Below, one piece after another: positions 1-4,524 of a stretch of DNA of 5,270 nt. The stretch is from Candidatus Colwellbacteria bacterium RIFCSPLOWO2_01_FULL_48_10. GTDB lineage: Bacteria > Patescibacteriota > Minisyncoccia > UBA6257 > Colwellbacteraceae. A program made the translations under genes and the position numbers. Below the pieces are notes generated by a model, which was not told the origin of the DNA, ran no database searches, and worked only from the letters and a program-made list of their open reading frames with translations. The stretch lies in assembly GCA_001817755.1 (NCBI GenBank), contig MHIY01000020.1, positions 4,388 through 9,657 of the forward strand, in the 5' to 3' direction. How positions within the stretch are numbered: the first letter of the stretch is position 1; every line of letters begins with the position of its first letter.

Positions 1-111
1 CCCGCCAGCCTCATCGATTACCCGCAGTTCTTTCGCGGCTATCTCCTTATTGATTTTGTATTCCTGAATAGAGATAACGGGAATCTTATAGCAATAATGG
101 GAATATATCAA
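1..111 (-). CDS. infC: Translation initiation factor IF-3, N-terminal fragment (cut by window edge)
   Basis: IF-3 binds the 30S ribosomal subunit and polices initiator tRNA and start codon choice. The minus-strand frame read from base 111 to base 1 gives an N-terminus containing YKINKEIAAKELRVIDEAGG, which matches the usual IF-3 opening (R/K-I-N-x-x-I-x-A-x-E-[VL]-R-[VL]-I-D-x-x-G). The gene runs off the left edge, so only about 37 codons are visible. The frame is open back to a TGA about 60 bases upstream and holds no ATG or GTG. The candidate starts are TTG at 111-109, directly abutting a GAGGGG, ATT at 84-82, ATC at 75-73 or ATT at 69-67. IF-3 genes are known for rare AUU-type starts that allow autoregulation. 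The identity is fairly sure; the start is not. rpmI and rplT would be expected next, outside the window. Confidence 0.75.
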   Translation of the reverse strand, partial: MIYSHYCYKIPVISIQEYKINKEIAAKELRVIDEAGG

Positions 112-130
112 CCCCTCGCCGAAATCACAA

Positions 131-247
131 TGTCCAATATCCAAATATCAATTTCAAATCAATGACTAAAATACCAATGGATAATTGGGCATTAAATCAT
201 TTAGATTTGTTTTGACATTTGAACTTTGATATTAATATTTGAATATA
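131..247. repeat. AT-rich imperfect inverted repeat (MITE-like intergenic spacer)
   Basis: This AT-rich stretch folds around a central CCAAT(174-178)-GGATA-ATTGG(184-188). Its outer arms also match: bases 144-159 pair with 217-233 apart from one gap and one mismatch. It has no coding potential. I recall similar spacers, rich in CAATATCCAAATATC-like words, scattered through Patescibacteria genomes, but I could not check copy number here. It lies immediately upstream of infC and could affect its leader. Confidence 0.5.
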
Positions 248-317
248 CAGACCGTAGATGTCTGCACTTCGTAACTCATTTGAGATATGGGGGTCAAGAT
301 TCGCCCGTTTTGCCCTT

Positions 318-362
318 CTATTAGAAAAGCAGAACCCCAGGTTAGTCGGTTGACGCCTGGGG
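318..362 (-). terminator. Rho-independent terminator-like hairpin
   Basis: On the minus strand, CCCCAGG (362-356) pairs with CCTGGGG (341-335). A nested GTC/GAC sits in the loop, and TTCTGCTTTTC follows. The T tract is interrupted, so termination may be partial. It closes the transcript that starts near 642, about 220 bases before infC. Confidence 0.55.
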
Positions 363-496
363 GTGGTAACGCTTGTATGGTCGATGGTGGTTTCAAGCGT
401 ACCTAAGGTGCTGTGGGTTTTGTATCAGTCCTCCTTCGTGTTGGTGTTGTCGAAGTGGTTCTAGGGAGCCCTTGGGACTTGCCCTAGAAGTTCGAC

Positions 497-598
497 GAGG
501 GGCCGGCGGTGCCGACGTTGGTCTGGATCTTCATGGGCTTGCTGTGGCGCTTGTGCCCAGCCGGCGGCTTGGTGTGGTACAGTGCAAAACCTCCTTTC
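497..598 (-). CDS. Possible 32-codon basic mini-ORF starting at CTG
   Basis: A strong SD-like AAAGGAGG at about 598-591 is followed, seven bases later, by CTG. The frame then reads about 32 codons to a TAG near 487. The peptide is basic (YHTKPPAGHKRHSKP, then an internal ATG, KIQTNVG and GPSSNF), and nearly all third codon positions are G or C, unlike the clear genes in this window. The TAG is buried in the stem at 459-489. After it the same frame stays open for a Thr/Pro-rich stretch (PRTTSTTPTRRTDTKP) to another TAG. There is no recognisable homology. It could be a leader peptide, a degraded gene or chance within a structured RNA. CTG starts are rare, so confidence is low. The coordinates given cover the SD and most of the frame. 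Confidence 0.2.
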
Positions 599-648
599 CG
601 AGTCTCTGAGCGGTTGTGAACCGATCATGGAGAACGACGGATGTGGAA

Positions 649-678
649 AGTATAACCAAGAGCGGGCATTTCTGTCAA
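649..678 (-). promoter_or_regulatory. Strong sigma70-type promoter, TTGACA / TATACT
   Basis: On the minus strand a perfect -35 TTGACA (678-673) is followed after 18 bases by TATACT (654-649); with TTATAC as the -10 the spacer is 17. Transcription would begin near 642 and run into the structured stretch. A run of nine G residues (minus strand, 688-680) sits one base upstream of the -35. This is the best promoter match in the window, as expected for a stable RNA or a ribosomal operon. Confidence 0.7.
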
Positions 679-759
679 GCCCCCCCCCTGTACTCGCTCG
701 CTATTATTGATTGTAGGCCACCTCTGCGACTTCCGGGAACGCCCTCTCCGAATAACGAC

Positions 760-1014
760 TTATGGATTTGAGCGGCTATCCCAGTGAGCGTCGCTTTGTG
801 TTTCTCGCTGCGGCTTTACGAGCGTCATGAGACCGATCGCAAAGACTATCAGTATGCCGATTGGTACAATAGCACTGACATCGGTTTCAACTGCATCGGT
901 GTGGTCGATGTGGGTGTGGCTCAATAGGATTGCGAGCACCGAGATTAGTATTATCGCCGCCAGAGCCAGCCTGATGGTCTCTCTAAAATTTTTGATCACT
1001 GTTGTGTTGGTCAT
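760..1014 (-). CDS. Small two-helix membrane protein, unknown function
   Basis: The protein has 84 residues and no recognised family. It has a short polar N-terminus (MTNTTVIKNFRETIR), a hydrophobic helix at about residues 15-32, a loop rich in His and Asp (HTHIDHTDAVETD) and a second helix at about 48-66 (SAIVPIGILIVFAIGLMTLV), then a polar tail ending DSRSNP. The frame is open further upstream to 1176, but that extension would run back through a hairpin terminator and into the end of the previous gene. ATG at 1014 is preferred because TATAAT ends seven bases before it, which fits a leaderless mRNA. No SD is visible. Expressed membrane protein is likely; any role for the acidic/His loop, such as metal binding, is a guess. 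Confidence 0.65.
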   Translation of the reverse strand: MTNTTVIKNFRETIRLALAAIILISVLAILLSHTHIDHTDAVETDVSAIVPIGILIVFAIGLMTLVKPQRETQSDAHWDSRSNP

Positions 1015-1027
1015 CTTATTAATTATA
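1015..1027 (-). promoter_or_regulatory. -10 box for a leaderless start at 1014
   Basis: A perfect TATAAT on the minus strand (1027-1022) ends seven bases before the ATG, so the transcript would start at or next to the start codon. No good -35 is visible at the expected distance. Confidence 0.55.
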
Positions 1028-1085
1028 ACGCTTATTAATGACGTAGGTATCAGCTCGGTGGATAGTCTGTTGATCGCATAAAACC

Positions 1086-1116
1086 AGCAAAACCCTCCAT
1101 TATGGAGGGTTTTGCT
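1086..1116 (-). terminator. Perfect 14-bp hairpin terminator
   Basis: AGCAAAACCCTCCA (1086-1099) pairs perfectly with 1103-1116 around a TTA loop. A4 and T4 tracts flank a CCCTCC/GGAGGG core, so it can work in either direction. It lies between the two small membrane protein genes and most likely ends transcription of the upstream one (1139-1402). Confidence 0.8.
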
Positions 1117-1138
1117 ATCGCTAAGCGAATATGCGACT

Positions 1139-1402
1139 TTAATAACTTTCTCCAATCTTACTGGTGCAATCCGCAAGGATCGCGCTTAGTTCGTTCCTCT
1201 GTGAATCGGTAAGTGCAGGGCCCTTAGAACTGTATTTCTTATTCCAGCCGTCAATGTTCTCTTTGCAGGTCATGACGTTGGCGCCGGCGTCGCTTACCAA
1301 ATCCGCGGCCGGGGTATTAATCTTATTAAGGATCATTACCAAGAGCACGATCACTACAACTAGCAGGCCAATTATGGTGTATACGTGTTTTTTGTCTTCC
1401 AT
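1139..1402 (-). CDS. Small single-helix membrane-anchored protein, unknown function
   Basis: The protein has 87 residues. A charged N-terminus (MEDKKH) is followed by one strongly hydrophobic helix at residues 8-25 and a soluble domain of about 60 residues. Lysines precede the helix, so by the positive-inside rule the soluble part should lie outside the cell membrane. This part holds exactly two cysteines (C46 and C79), which could form a disulfide. No family is recognised. Upstream are an extended -10 (TGGTATAAT, 1480-1472) and a 60-70 base leader containing an imperfect hairpin (about 1417-1438). No convincing SD precedes the ATG. A hairpin terminator follows 23 bases after the stop. Confidence 0.7.
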   Translation of the reverse strand: MEDKKHVYTIIGLLVVVIVLLVMILNKINTPAADLVSDAGANVMTCKENIDGWNKKYSSKGPALTDSQRNELSAILADCTSKIGESY

Positions 1403-1471
1403 GTTGTTTTATCTTTCCGAAATTCCTTCGGAAATTCGAGAAAGTGAATTTACGACCTTTATTTGAGTCTA

Positions 1472-1480
1472 ATTATACCA
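1472..1480 (-). promoter_or_regulatory. Extended -10 promoter for the 87-residue membrane protein
   Basis: On the minus strand TGG plus TATAAT (1480-1472) forms a perfect extended -10. The expected start point is about 1465, leaving a leader of roughly 63 bases. No clear -35 is visible. Confidence 0.55.
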
Positions 1481-1505
1481 TTTCGCAGCCTCTAATCGGC
1501 CAGGC

Positions 1506-2105
1506 CTACCCATTGTTATCCAAACTTGCCCACAGATATCTGGCGGCGAGCGTGCGATATGGCTTCCACTTCGCGGTAATTTTTTCGACTTGTCTTCGGC
1601 TCGGATGTTTTCGCAGGCCGTAAACTTTCTTCATGCCGTTCAAGAGGCCGAGGTCGCCGCAAGAAAAGACATCATCGCGTTGGAGCGAGAACATCAAGAA
1701 CATTTCGGCCGTCCATCTTCCAATGCCCTTTATCTTTGTGAGTTCGACTATCACTTCCTCATCACCCATCTGTTTTATTTTCTTGAAATCAATTTTGGCC
1801 CGGGCGATATTTCTGATATAAGATGCTTTTTGCCCCGAAATGCCGGCGGATCTCAAAACGTTTTTCCTGGTTTTCAATATGTCTTTGGGCGTTGGGAATT
1901 TCGCTATTTTTTTCTTGGCGAACAATTTTATAAATCGGGTGGTTATAGTGTCCGCGGCTTTCACCGAGAGTTGTTGACTGATAATAGACTCGACTAAGTG
2001 TCGGAAATGGTTGTTGGTTTTCATAAGTGGCTCCAGGTTGATCTTCTCGATAACCTTCGCGAGCTTCCTGTCGCGTCTCTTGAGGTGGCGGATTTGGTGT
2101 TTCAT
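1506..2105 (-). CDS. AlkA-type DNA-3-methyladenine glycosylase (HhH-GPD family)
   Basis: This is a base-excision repair glycosylase of 199 residues that would remove alkylated purines such as 3-methyladenine. The HhH-GPD fold is recognisable from SIISQQLSVKAAD (40-52), the helix-hairpin-helix IKGIGRWTAE (125-134) and the FSCGDLGL segment carrying the likely catalytic Asp at residue 151. The C-terminal W-x-PYRTLAARYLW block (180-192) is also typical. It is shorter than E. coli AlkA (282 residues) because the N-terminal domain is missing; many AlkA-like enzymes have this compact form. The start is supported by an extended -10, TGCTAGAAT, ending six bases before the ATG, so the message is probably leaderless. 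It is divergent from the oxygenase gene with 65 bases between starts. The family is confident; the exact lesion is not. Confidence 0.88.
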   Translation of the reverse strand: MKHQIRHLKRRDRKLAKVIEKINLEPLMKTNNHFRHLVESIISQQLSVKAADTITTRFIKLFAKKKIAKFPTPKDILKTRKNVLRSAGISGQKASYIRNIARAKIDFKKIKQMGDEEVIVELTKIKGIGRWTAEMFLMFSLQRDDVFSCGDLGLLNGMKKVYGLRKHPSRRQVEKITAKWKPYRTLAARYLWASLDNNG

Positions 2106-2111
2106 GGCTCA

Positions 2112-2120
2112 ATTCTAGCA
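2112..2120 (-). promoter_or_regulatory. Extended -10 for the leaderless glycosylase gene
   Basis: The minus strand reads TGC then TAGAAT (2120-2112), six bases before the ATG at 2105. It forms a divergent pair with the oxygenase promoter 37 bases away. Confidence 0.55.
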
Positions 2121-2153
2121 TTCTTGCCGCGTATTTTATGGAGCCGGGGGATT

Positions 2154-2162
2154 TGCTATCAT
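2154..2162 (+). promoter_or_regulatory. Extended -10 for the leaderless oxygenase gene
   Basis: TGC followed by TATCAT (2157-2162) lies eight bases before the ATG at 2171. If this is the promoter, the in-frame ATG at 2138 cannot be used because it lies upstream of the transcript start. Confidence 0.5.
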
Positions 2163-2170
2163 TAATAGCG

Positions 2171-2974
2171 ATGAAAAACTTGTCATTCGACCAGATACTC
2201 AACGAGGTTAAACAAAAGAACTATGCTGTTCTGCCATTCGGCATGTCAAAAGCCGATTTGGACGGTGCGGCGGCCGACTTTATGGAGTTTTTGAAGATTC
2301 CGCAAGAGACTAAAGACAAATTCTATTTTAAGCTCGACCCAAAGAACCATGGCAGTAATATCGGTTATGTCCGCAAAAGCAAAGCCGTGGGCGACGGTGA
2401 CAACAAAGAGTATTTCCATTACAACCTTTACGCCGAGGATCTGCTGGTAAAGATTCCCGAAAGCGACAGCATCCCGGCGGTCAAAAAGTTTTTCGACTCC
2501 GCACGGAAGATATATGCCCTAGCCGAGAACGCGCTTGGTGAAACGATGAAAGAGTTTGATAATAAATATCCGGGGATATACGGCAAATTTTTCCGCAAAG
2601 ACACGCACCCGTTTTTCTATCTGAGGTTTTTAAAATACGACATCGCGGGCAAAGGTAATTTTTTGGCCCGGGCCCATTATGACCGTGGACAGTGCACTCT
2701 GGCTTTAGCTGAGAGCGCGCCGGGACTTAGGATCGGCAGAAACGATGCGACGCTCAAAGAAGTTGATCGTGTCGACGGTACCATACTGTTTATGCCAGCG
2801 CTTGGCTTTTCCGATATAACGTCGACTGATTTTACGCCCGCCTGGCACGATGTCGTCCAAAGCTCGAACGATCTCTATAATCGCGACGTCGCGCGGTGGG
2901 CGATAGTCTTTTTCGCCGATACCCGTGTCGACAACTATATGACCATGGACGAGGCCCACACGGCCAAGGGGTGA
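2171..2974 (+). CDS. 2-oxoglutarate/Fe(II)-dependent oxygenase, isopenicillin N synthase-like
   Basis: This predicted cytosolic non-haem iron oxygenase has 267 residues from the ATG at 2171; an in-frame ATG at 2138 would add 11. The double-stranded beta-helix core is visible: the HxD iron motif in ARAHYDRGQCTLAL (H169, D171), then APGLRI, matching the H-x-D...G-L-Q-V pattern of the family, the distal iron ligand in AWHDVV (H226), and RWAIVFF (R243), where the 2-oxoglutarate-binding Arg is expected. The N-terminal third (KNYAVLPFGMSKADL...) resembles the DIOX_N domain. Members act on small molecules such as peptides, hormones and antibiotic precursors; the substrate here cannot be read. It is not an AlkB relative by its motifs, so the neighbouring glycosylase is not evidence for a repair role. 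A possible terminator lies at 3126-3147. Confidence 0.82.
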   Translation: MKNLSFDQILNEVKQKNYAVLPFGMSKADLDGAAADFMEFLKIPQETKDKFYFKLDPKNHGSNIGYVRKSKAVGDGDNKEYFHYNLYAEDLLVKIPESDSIPAVKKFFDSARKIYALAENALGETMKEFDNKYPGIYGKFFRKDTHPFFYLRFLKYDIAGKGNFLARAHYDRGQCTLALAESAPGLRIGRNDATLKEVDRVDGTILFMPALGFSDITSTDFTPAWHDVVQSSNDLYNRDVARWAIVFFADTRVDNYMTMDEAHTAKG

Positions 2975-3125
2975 GTTTGGTTGTACTAGTCAACTAGGGC
3001 CGCTCGGGAAACTTATTTTAAAATTTATACAATATTTAGCGGGTATCTTATAAAGAAAAAGGAGGCCACTTTGTTCAGGCGGGCCATGTTGCCTGTATGT
3101 ATGGGTTGATAGGGAAAGGTGCATG
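2975..3125 (+). other. Intergenic stretch with an SD-led 12-codon ORF
   Basis: There is no convincing gene. AAAAAGGAGG (3056-3065) is followed five bases later by TTG (3071), which opens a 12-codon frame (LFRRAMLPVCMG) ending at 3109. A strong SD is rare in this window, so the mini-ORF is worth noting, but its length gives no other support. Otherwise this reads as the 3' untranslated region of the oxygenase gene. The AT-rich part at 3015-3060 contains TATCTT and TATAAA words but no paired -35. Confidence 0.2.
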
Positions 3126-3147
3126 AGCTGATAGCGGACAGCTTTTT
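3126..3147 (+). terminator. Short hairpin with T tract
   Basis: AGCTG (3126-3130) pairs with CAGCT (3139-3143), with an 8-base loop, and runs into TTTTT. The stem is only 5 bp, so it is weak. It sits 150 bases after the oxygenase stop and overlaps the end of the convergent small gene. Confidence 0.4.
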
Positions 3148-3340
3148 AACGAGCGCCCGCTTTCATCCTCTGGAATTCTGCGTCTGCAAGCTGGAGAGCC
3201 ATCCCCAGCTGAGCGGCAGTCAGCCCTGAGTTCCCCTCAAGGGCATGTTGGAATCCTCGGAGTTCTCCTGCGGCTTGAGGCCACATCTCGAGAATTTCTT
3301 TCGTAGTCCAGGCCTTCCGTCTTCGCTGTTGTCTTGGCAC
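3146..3340 (-). CDS. Small basic protein of unknown function
   Basis: The protein has 64 residues and an Arg-rich N-terminus (MPRQQRRRKAW), followed by what looks like two helices (TKEILEMWPQAAGELRGF and LTAAQLGMALQLADAEFQRM). No family is recognised; the basic start could bind nucleic acid, but nothing proves it. It starts with GTG at 3340. Unlike its neighbours it has a proper SD (GAAGGA, six bases before the GTG) and a full consensus promoter upstream (3380-3408). Both make it a credible gene despite its size. Codon use is more G/C-ending than in smpB, so it may have a different origin. It ends against the convergent terminator at 3126-3147. Confidence 0.65.
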   Translation of the reverse strand: MPRQQRRRKAWTTKEILEMWPQAAGELRGFQHALEGNSGLTAAQLGMALQLADAEFQRMKAGAR

Positions 3341-3379
3341 AGAGATTCCTTCTGGCTTGCGATCCGCAAACCTAATTGA

Positions 3380-3408
3380 GGTATAACTTAAAATAGTTAT
3401 CGCGTCAA
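3380..3408 (-). promoter_or_regulatory. Sigma70 promoter with an internal dyad, for the 64-residue gene
   Basis: On the minus strand TTGACG (3408-3403), a 17-base spacer and TATACC (3385-3380) form a near-consensus promoter, about 40 bases before the GTG. Within the spacer, ATAACT and AGTTAT (3383-3388 and 3395-3400) form a 6-bp dyad separated by six bases, which could be a repressor site. Confidence 0.7.
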
Positions 3409-3443
3409 GAATTTTGGCAAACTCGGGTATAGCTAATGGAAAC

Positions 3444-3473
3444 GAACAAAACTCGCTTTTGCGAGTTTTGTTC
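3444..3473. terminator. Perfect 13-bp hairpin, bidirectional terminator type
   Basis: GAACAAAACTCGC (3444-3456) pairs perfectly with 3461-3473 around TTTT. A and T tracts lie inside the stem, the same style as the hairpin at 1086. It insulates the tmRNA side from the 64-residue gene's promoter. Confidence 0.6.
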
Positions 3474-3485
3474 TCAAGGTTTAGT

Positions 3486-3526
3486 GGCTCGTAAAATAAA
3501 ATTACTTTGTAATTTTACCACGAGCC
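3486..3526. repeat. Two-tier hairpin between the tmRNA and the small gene
   Basis: GGCTCGT (3486-3492) pairs with ACGAGCC (3520-3526) as an outer stem. TAAAATTAC (3497-3505) pairs with GTAATTTTA (3509-3517) as an inner stem with a TTT loop. There is no coding content. It may be a second terminator or a leftover inverted-repeat unit. Confidence 0.5.
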
Positions 3527-3550
3527 TACCTCGTAATCCCCTCGGCGAAG

Positions 3551-3608
3551 CCTCGTGATAATAAAAACACCATGAAATTAATCATGGTGTTTTTATTATT
3601 TTACGAGG
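3551..3608 (-). terminator. tmRNA terminator, perfect 18-bp stem
   Basis: Bases 3558-3575 pair perfectly with 3582-3599 around AATTAA; the stem holds an A5/T5 tract next to a CACCATGA core. An additional CCTCGT/ACGAGG pair (3551-3556 with 3603-3608) could extend it and would include the two C residues at the very 3' end of the tmRNA. It lies directly after the tmRNA on the minus strand. Confidence 0.8.
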
Positions 3609-3934
3609 TGGAGATGGCCGGTAATGAACCGACGTCCGAATGGCTGACCTAAGACAATCTACAGGCTTAGTTTTCCTTACGGAAATGCTTTGCTTCGTTT
3701 CGAGTTAGCCTGATGTTGGACGAAGCGACTCCTCATCAAGCGAGCCTAATTTATTACACCGACTGGTCGCCATTAGGCATCGCGGGTCGATGGCTCAAAG
3801 GCTTAAGCGTAAGCTAAAGCGCGAGGAGCGAAAGTGAAACTGTTTTTAGCAGTTATCGTTTTGGAAAGTTTTGCGAGTTATCCGGCTCGGCCTGCATATC
3901 TTAGAAAAGATCATTCGTCGAAACTTGCATCCCC
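3609..3934 (-). ncRNA. ssrA: Transfer-messenger RNA (tmRNA)
   Basis: tmRNA rescues stalled ribosomes: it enters charged with alanine, swaps itself in as template and adds a degradation tag. The 5' GGGGATG (3934-3928) pairs with CATCTCC (3616-3610) as a 7-bp acceptor stem with one G-U, followed by discriminator A (3609). The TTCGACGAATG segment after the 5' end matches the tmRNA D-loop region. The T arm is GTCGG-TTCATTA-CCGGC, with an off-consensus loop. The tag frame (3850-3803) reads AKNSFTFAPRALAYA then TAA, with GCT as resume codon. The next bases after A3609 are CCT, so CCA is not encoded and must be added. Length is about 326 nt, against 363 in E. coli. smpB lies 71 bases upstream on the same strand, and no clear promoter separates them, so processing from a shared transcript is likely. 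Confidence 0.93.
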
Positions 3935-3937
3935 ATT

Positions 3938-3956
3938 ATTGTTACTTCGTAACAAT
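3938..3956 (-). repeat. 8-bp hairpin abutting the tmRNA 5' end
   Basis: ATTGTTAC (3938-3945) pairs with GTAACAAT (3949-3956) around a 3-base loop. It ends three bases before the tmRNA's mature 5' G. With no T tract it is unlikely to be a terminator; it may mark or assist 5' processing of the smpB-ssrA transcript. Confidence 0.5.
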
Positions 3957-4005
3957 CGCGGACTGATGCAGACCGTACGCAGACTAACGCGGACGGAGAG
4001 CACCG

Positions 4006-4476
4006 CTACTTTATAAAACGCCTCATCTCTCTCTCGGTTTCACGTTTTTTTATCGATTCGCGCTTGTCGGCCTTTTTCTTCGGCCGGGCGAGCCCGATGG
4101 AGAGCTTGATAAGGGCGCCCTTAGTATAGGCACTAATTGGTACGATTGTCAACTTAGATTCCTTTATCCGGCCTATGATCTCGCGGATTTCGTCTTTCTT
4201 CAAAAGAAGCCTGCGATTGCGCTTAGAATCATATCCTTCGGGGGTATTCATCGCCTGATAAGGCGGCAGATCAGCGTTTATCAGCCAGGCTTCATTTCCC
4301 GTGCCCTTCGTAGCCTTGGCGGAGTAGGGGCGGATTACCGCATAGCTTCCGCCAAGATTAAGACGCCCGGCGCGTATGGCTTTAACCTCAAAGCCCTGGA
4401 GCTCGATGCCGGCCTCAAACTTCTCGAGGATCTCGTAGTCGAAATGGACCCTTTTATTGAATGCTAGTTCAGGCAT
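4006..4476 (-). CDS. smpB: SsrA-binding protein SmpB
   Basis: SmpB binds the tRNA-like part of tmRNA and delivers it to stalled ribosomes, filling the empty decoding site with its C-terminal tail. All the family landmarks are present in 156 residues: NKRVHFDYEILEKFEAGIEL-QGFEVKAIRAGRLNLGGSYA (7-46), EAWLINADLPPY (62-73), RRLLLKKDEI (88-97), KLTIVPISAYTKG (108-120), IGLARPKKKADKRE (127-140), and a basic tail ending RRFIK. Compared with the usual form there are roughly nine extra residues at 50-61 (YSAKATKGTGN), and Ala replaces the common Tyr in KKKYDKR. No SD precedes the ATG. Instead TATACT (4490-4485) ends eight bases upstream, suggesting a leaderless message. ssrA follows in the same direction. 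Confidence 0.95.
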   Translation of the reverse strand: MPELAFNKRVHFDYEILEKFEAGIELQGFEVKAIRAGRLNLGGSYAVIRPYSAKATKGTGNEAWLINADLPPYQAMNTPEGYDSKRNRRLLLKKDEIREIIGRIKESKLTIVPISAYTKGALIKLSIGLARPKKKADKRESIKKRETEREMRRFIK

Positions 4477-4484
4477 ATAAAGTT

Positions 4485-4514
4485 AGTATATGAGATTTTG
4501 ACAAAATCTCATAT
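4485..4514 (-). promoter_or_regulatory. smpB -10 region overlapped by a perfect palindrome
   Basis: ATATGAGATTTTG (4488-4500) and its exact complement (4502-4514) flank a single base, making a 27-bp palindrome. Its left end overlaps the smpB -10 candidate TATACT (4490-4485). The T tract is at the loop, so it is not terminator-like. An operator is the simpler reading. Confidence 0.45.
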
Positions 4515-4524
4515 CTCTTCGCTC

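Larger units (their letters stand above)
310..645 (-). ncRNA. Candidate structured RNA or long infC leader, unidentified
   Basis: A consensus promoter (649-678) points leftwards into about 330 nt that is GC-rich compared with its flanks, and the stretch ends in a hairpin followed by T-rich sequence (335-362). Visible stems are: 365-403, a 7-bp ACGCTTG/CAAGCGT helix extended by 3 bp across a bulged A; 449-496, GTCGAA/TTCGAC enclosing an 8-bp TTCTAGGG/CCCTAGAA; 504-514, CGGC/GCCG; 535-558, GGGC/GCCC; and 612-624, CGGTT/AACCG. On the minus strand there are also two SD-like words, AAAGGAGG (about 591-598) and GAAGGAGG (about 430-437). I looked for RNase P, SRP RNA, 6S and tmRNA signature sequences and found none. 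Because infC lies further along the same strand, this could instead be an attenuated leader for infC-rpmI-rplT, as L20-type leaders are in Bacillus. That reading is inference. Confidence 0.4.

Noticed and set aside
373..609. 78-codon plus-strand frame rich in Cys, Trp and Gly
   Set aside because: It lies opposite the promoter-led structured block, has no start signal and an implausible composition; it is an accident of the GC-rich strand.
310..645. RNase P RNA (a CAGG...CGCCTGGGGG word on the plus strand looked similar)
   Set aside because: The universally conserved RNase P segments are absent on both strands, and the promoter reads the other way.
1015..1176. N-terminal extension of the 84-residue membrane protein to 138 residues
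   Set aside because: The extension crosses a perfect terminator hairpin and overlaps the upstream gene; the -10 box and ATG at 1014 explain the start better.
2138..2170. Upstream ATG of the oxygenase gene adding 11 residues
   Set aside because: It precedes the likely -10 box (2157-2162), and the extra residues (MEPGDLLSLIA) do not resemble the family's N-terminus.
3957..3994. CGCGGAC and GCAGAC direct repeats between smpB and ssrA
   Set aside because: The units are only 6-7 bases and do not form an array; chance is sufficient.
3834..4016. 60-codon plus-strand frame
   Set aside because: It is antisense to the tmRNA and the smpB end and has no signals of its own.
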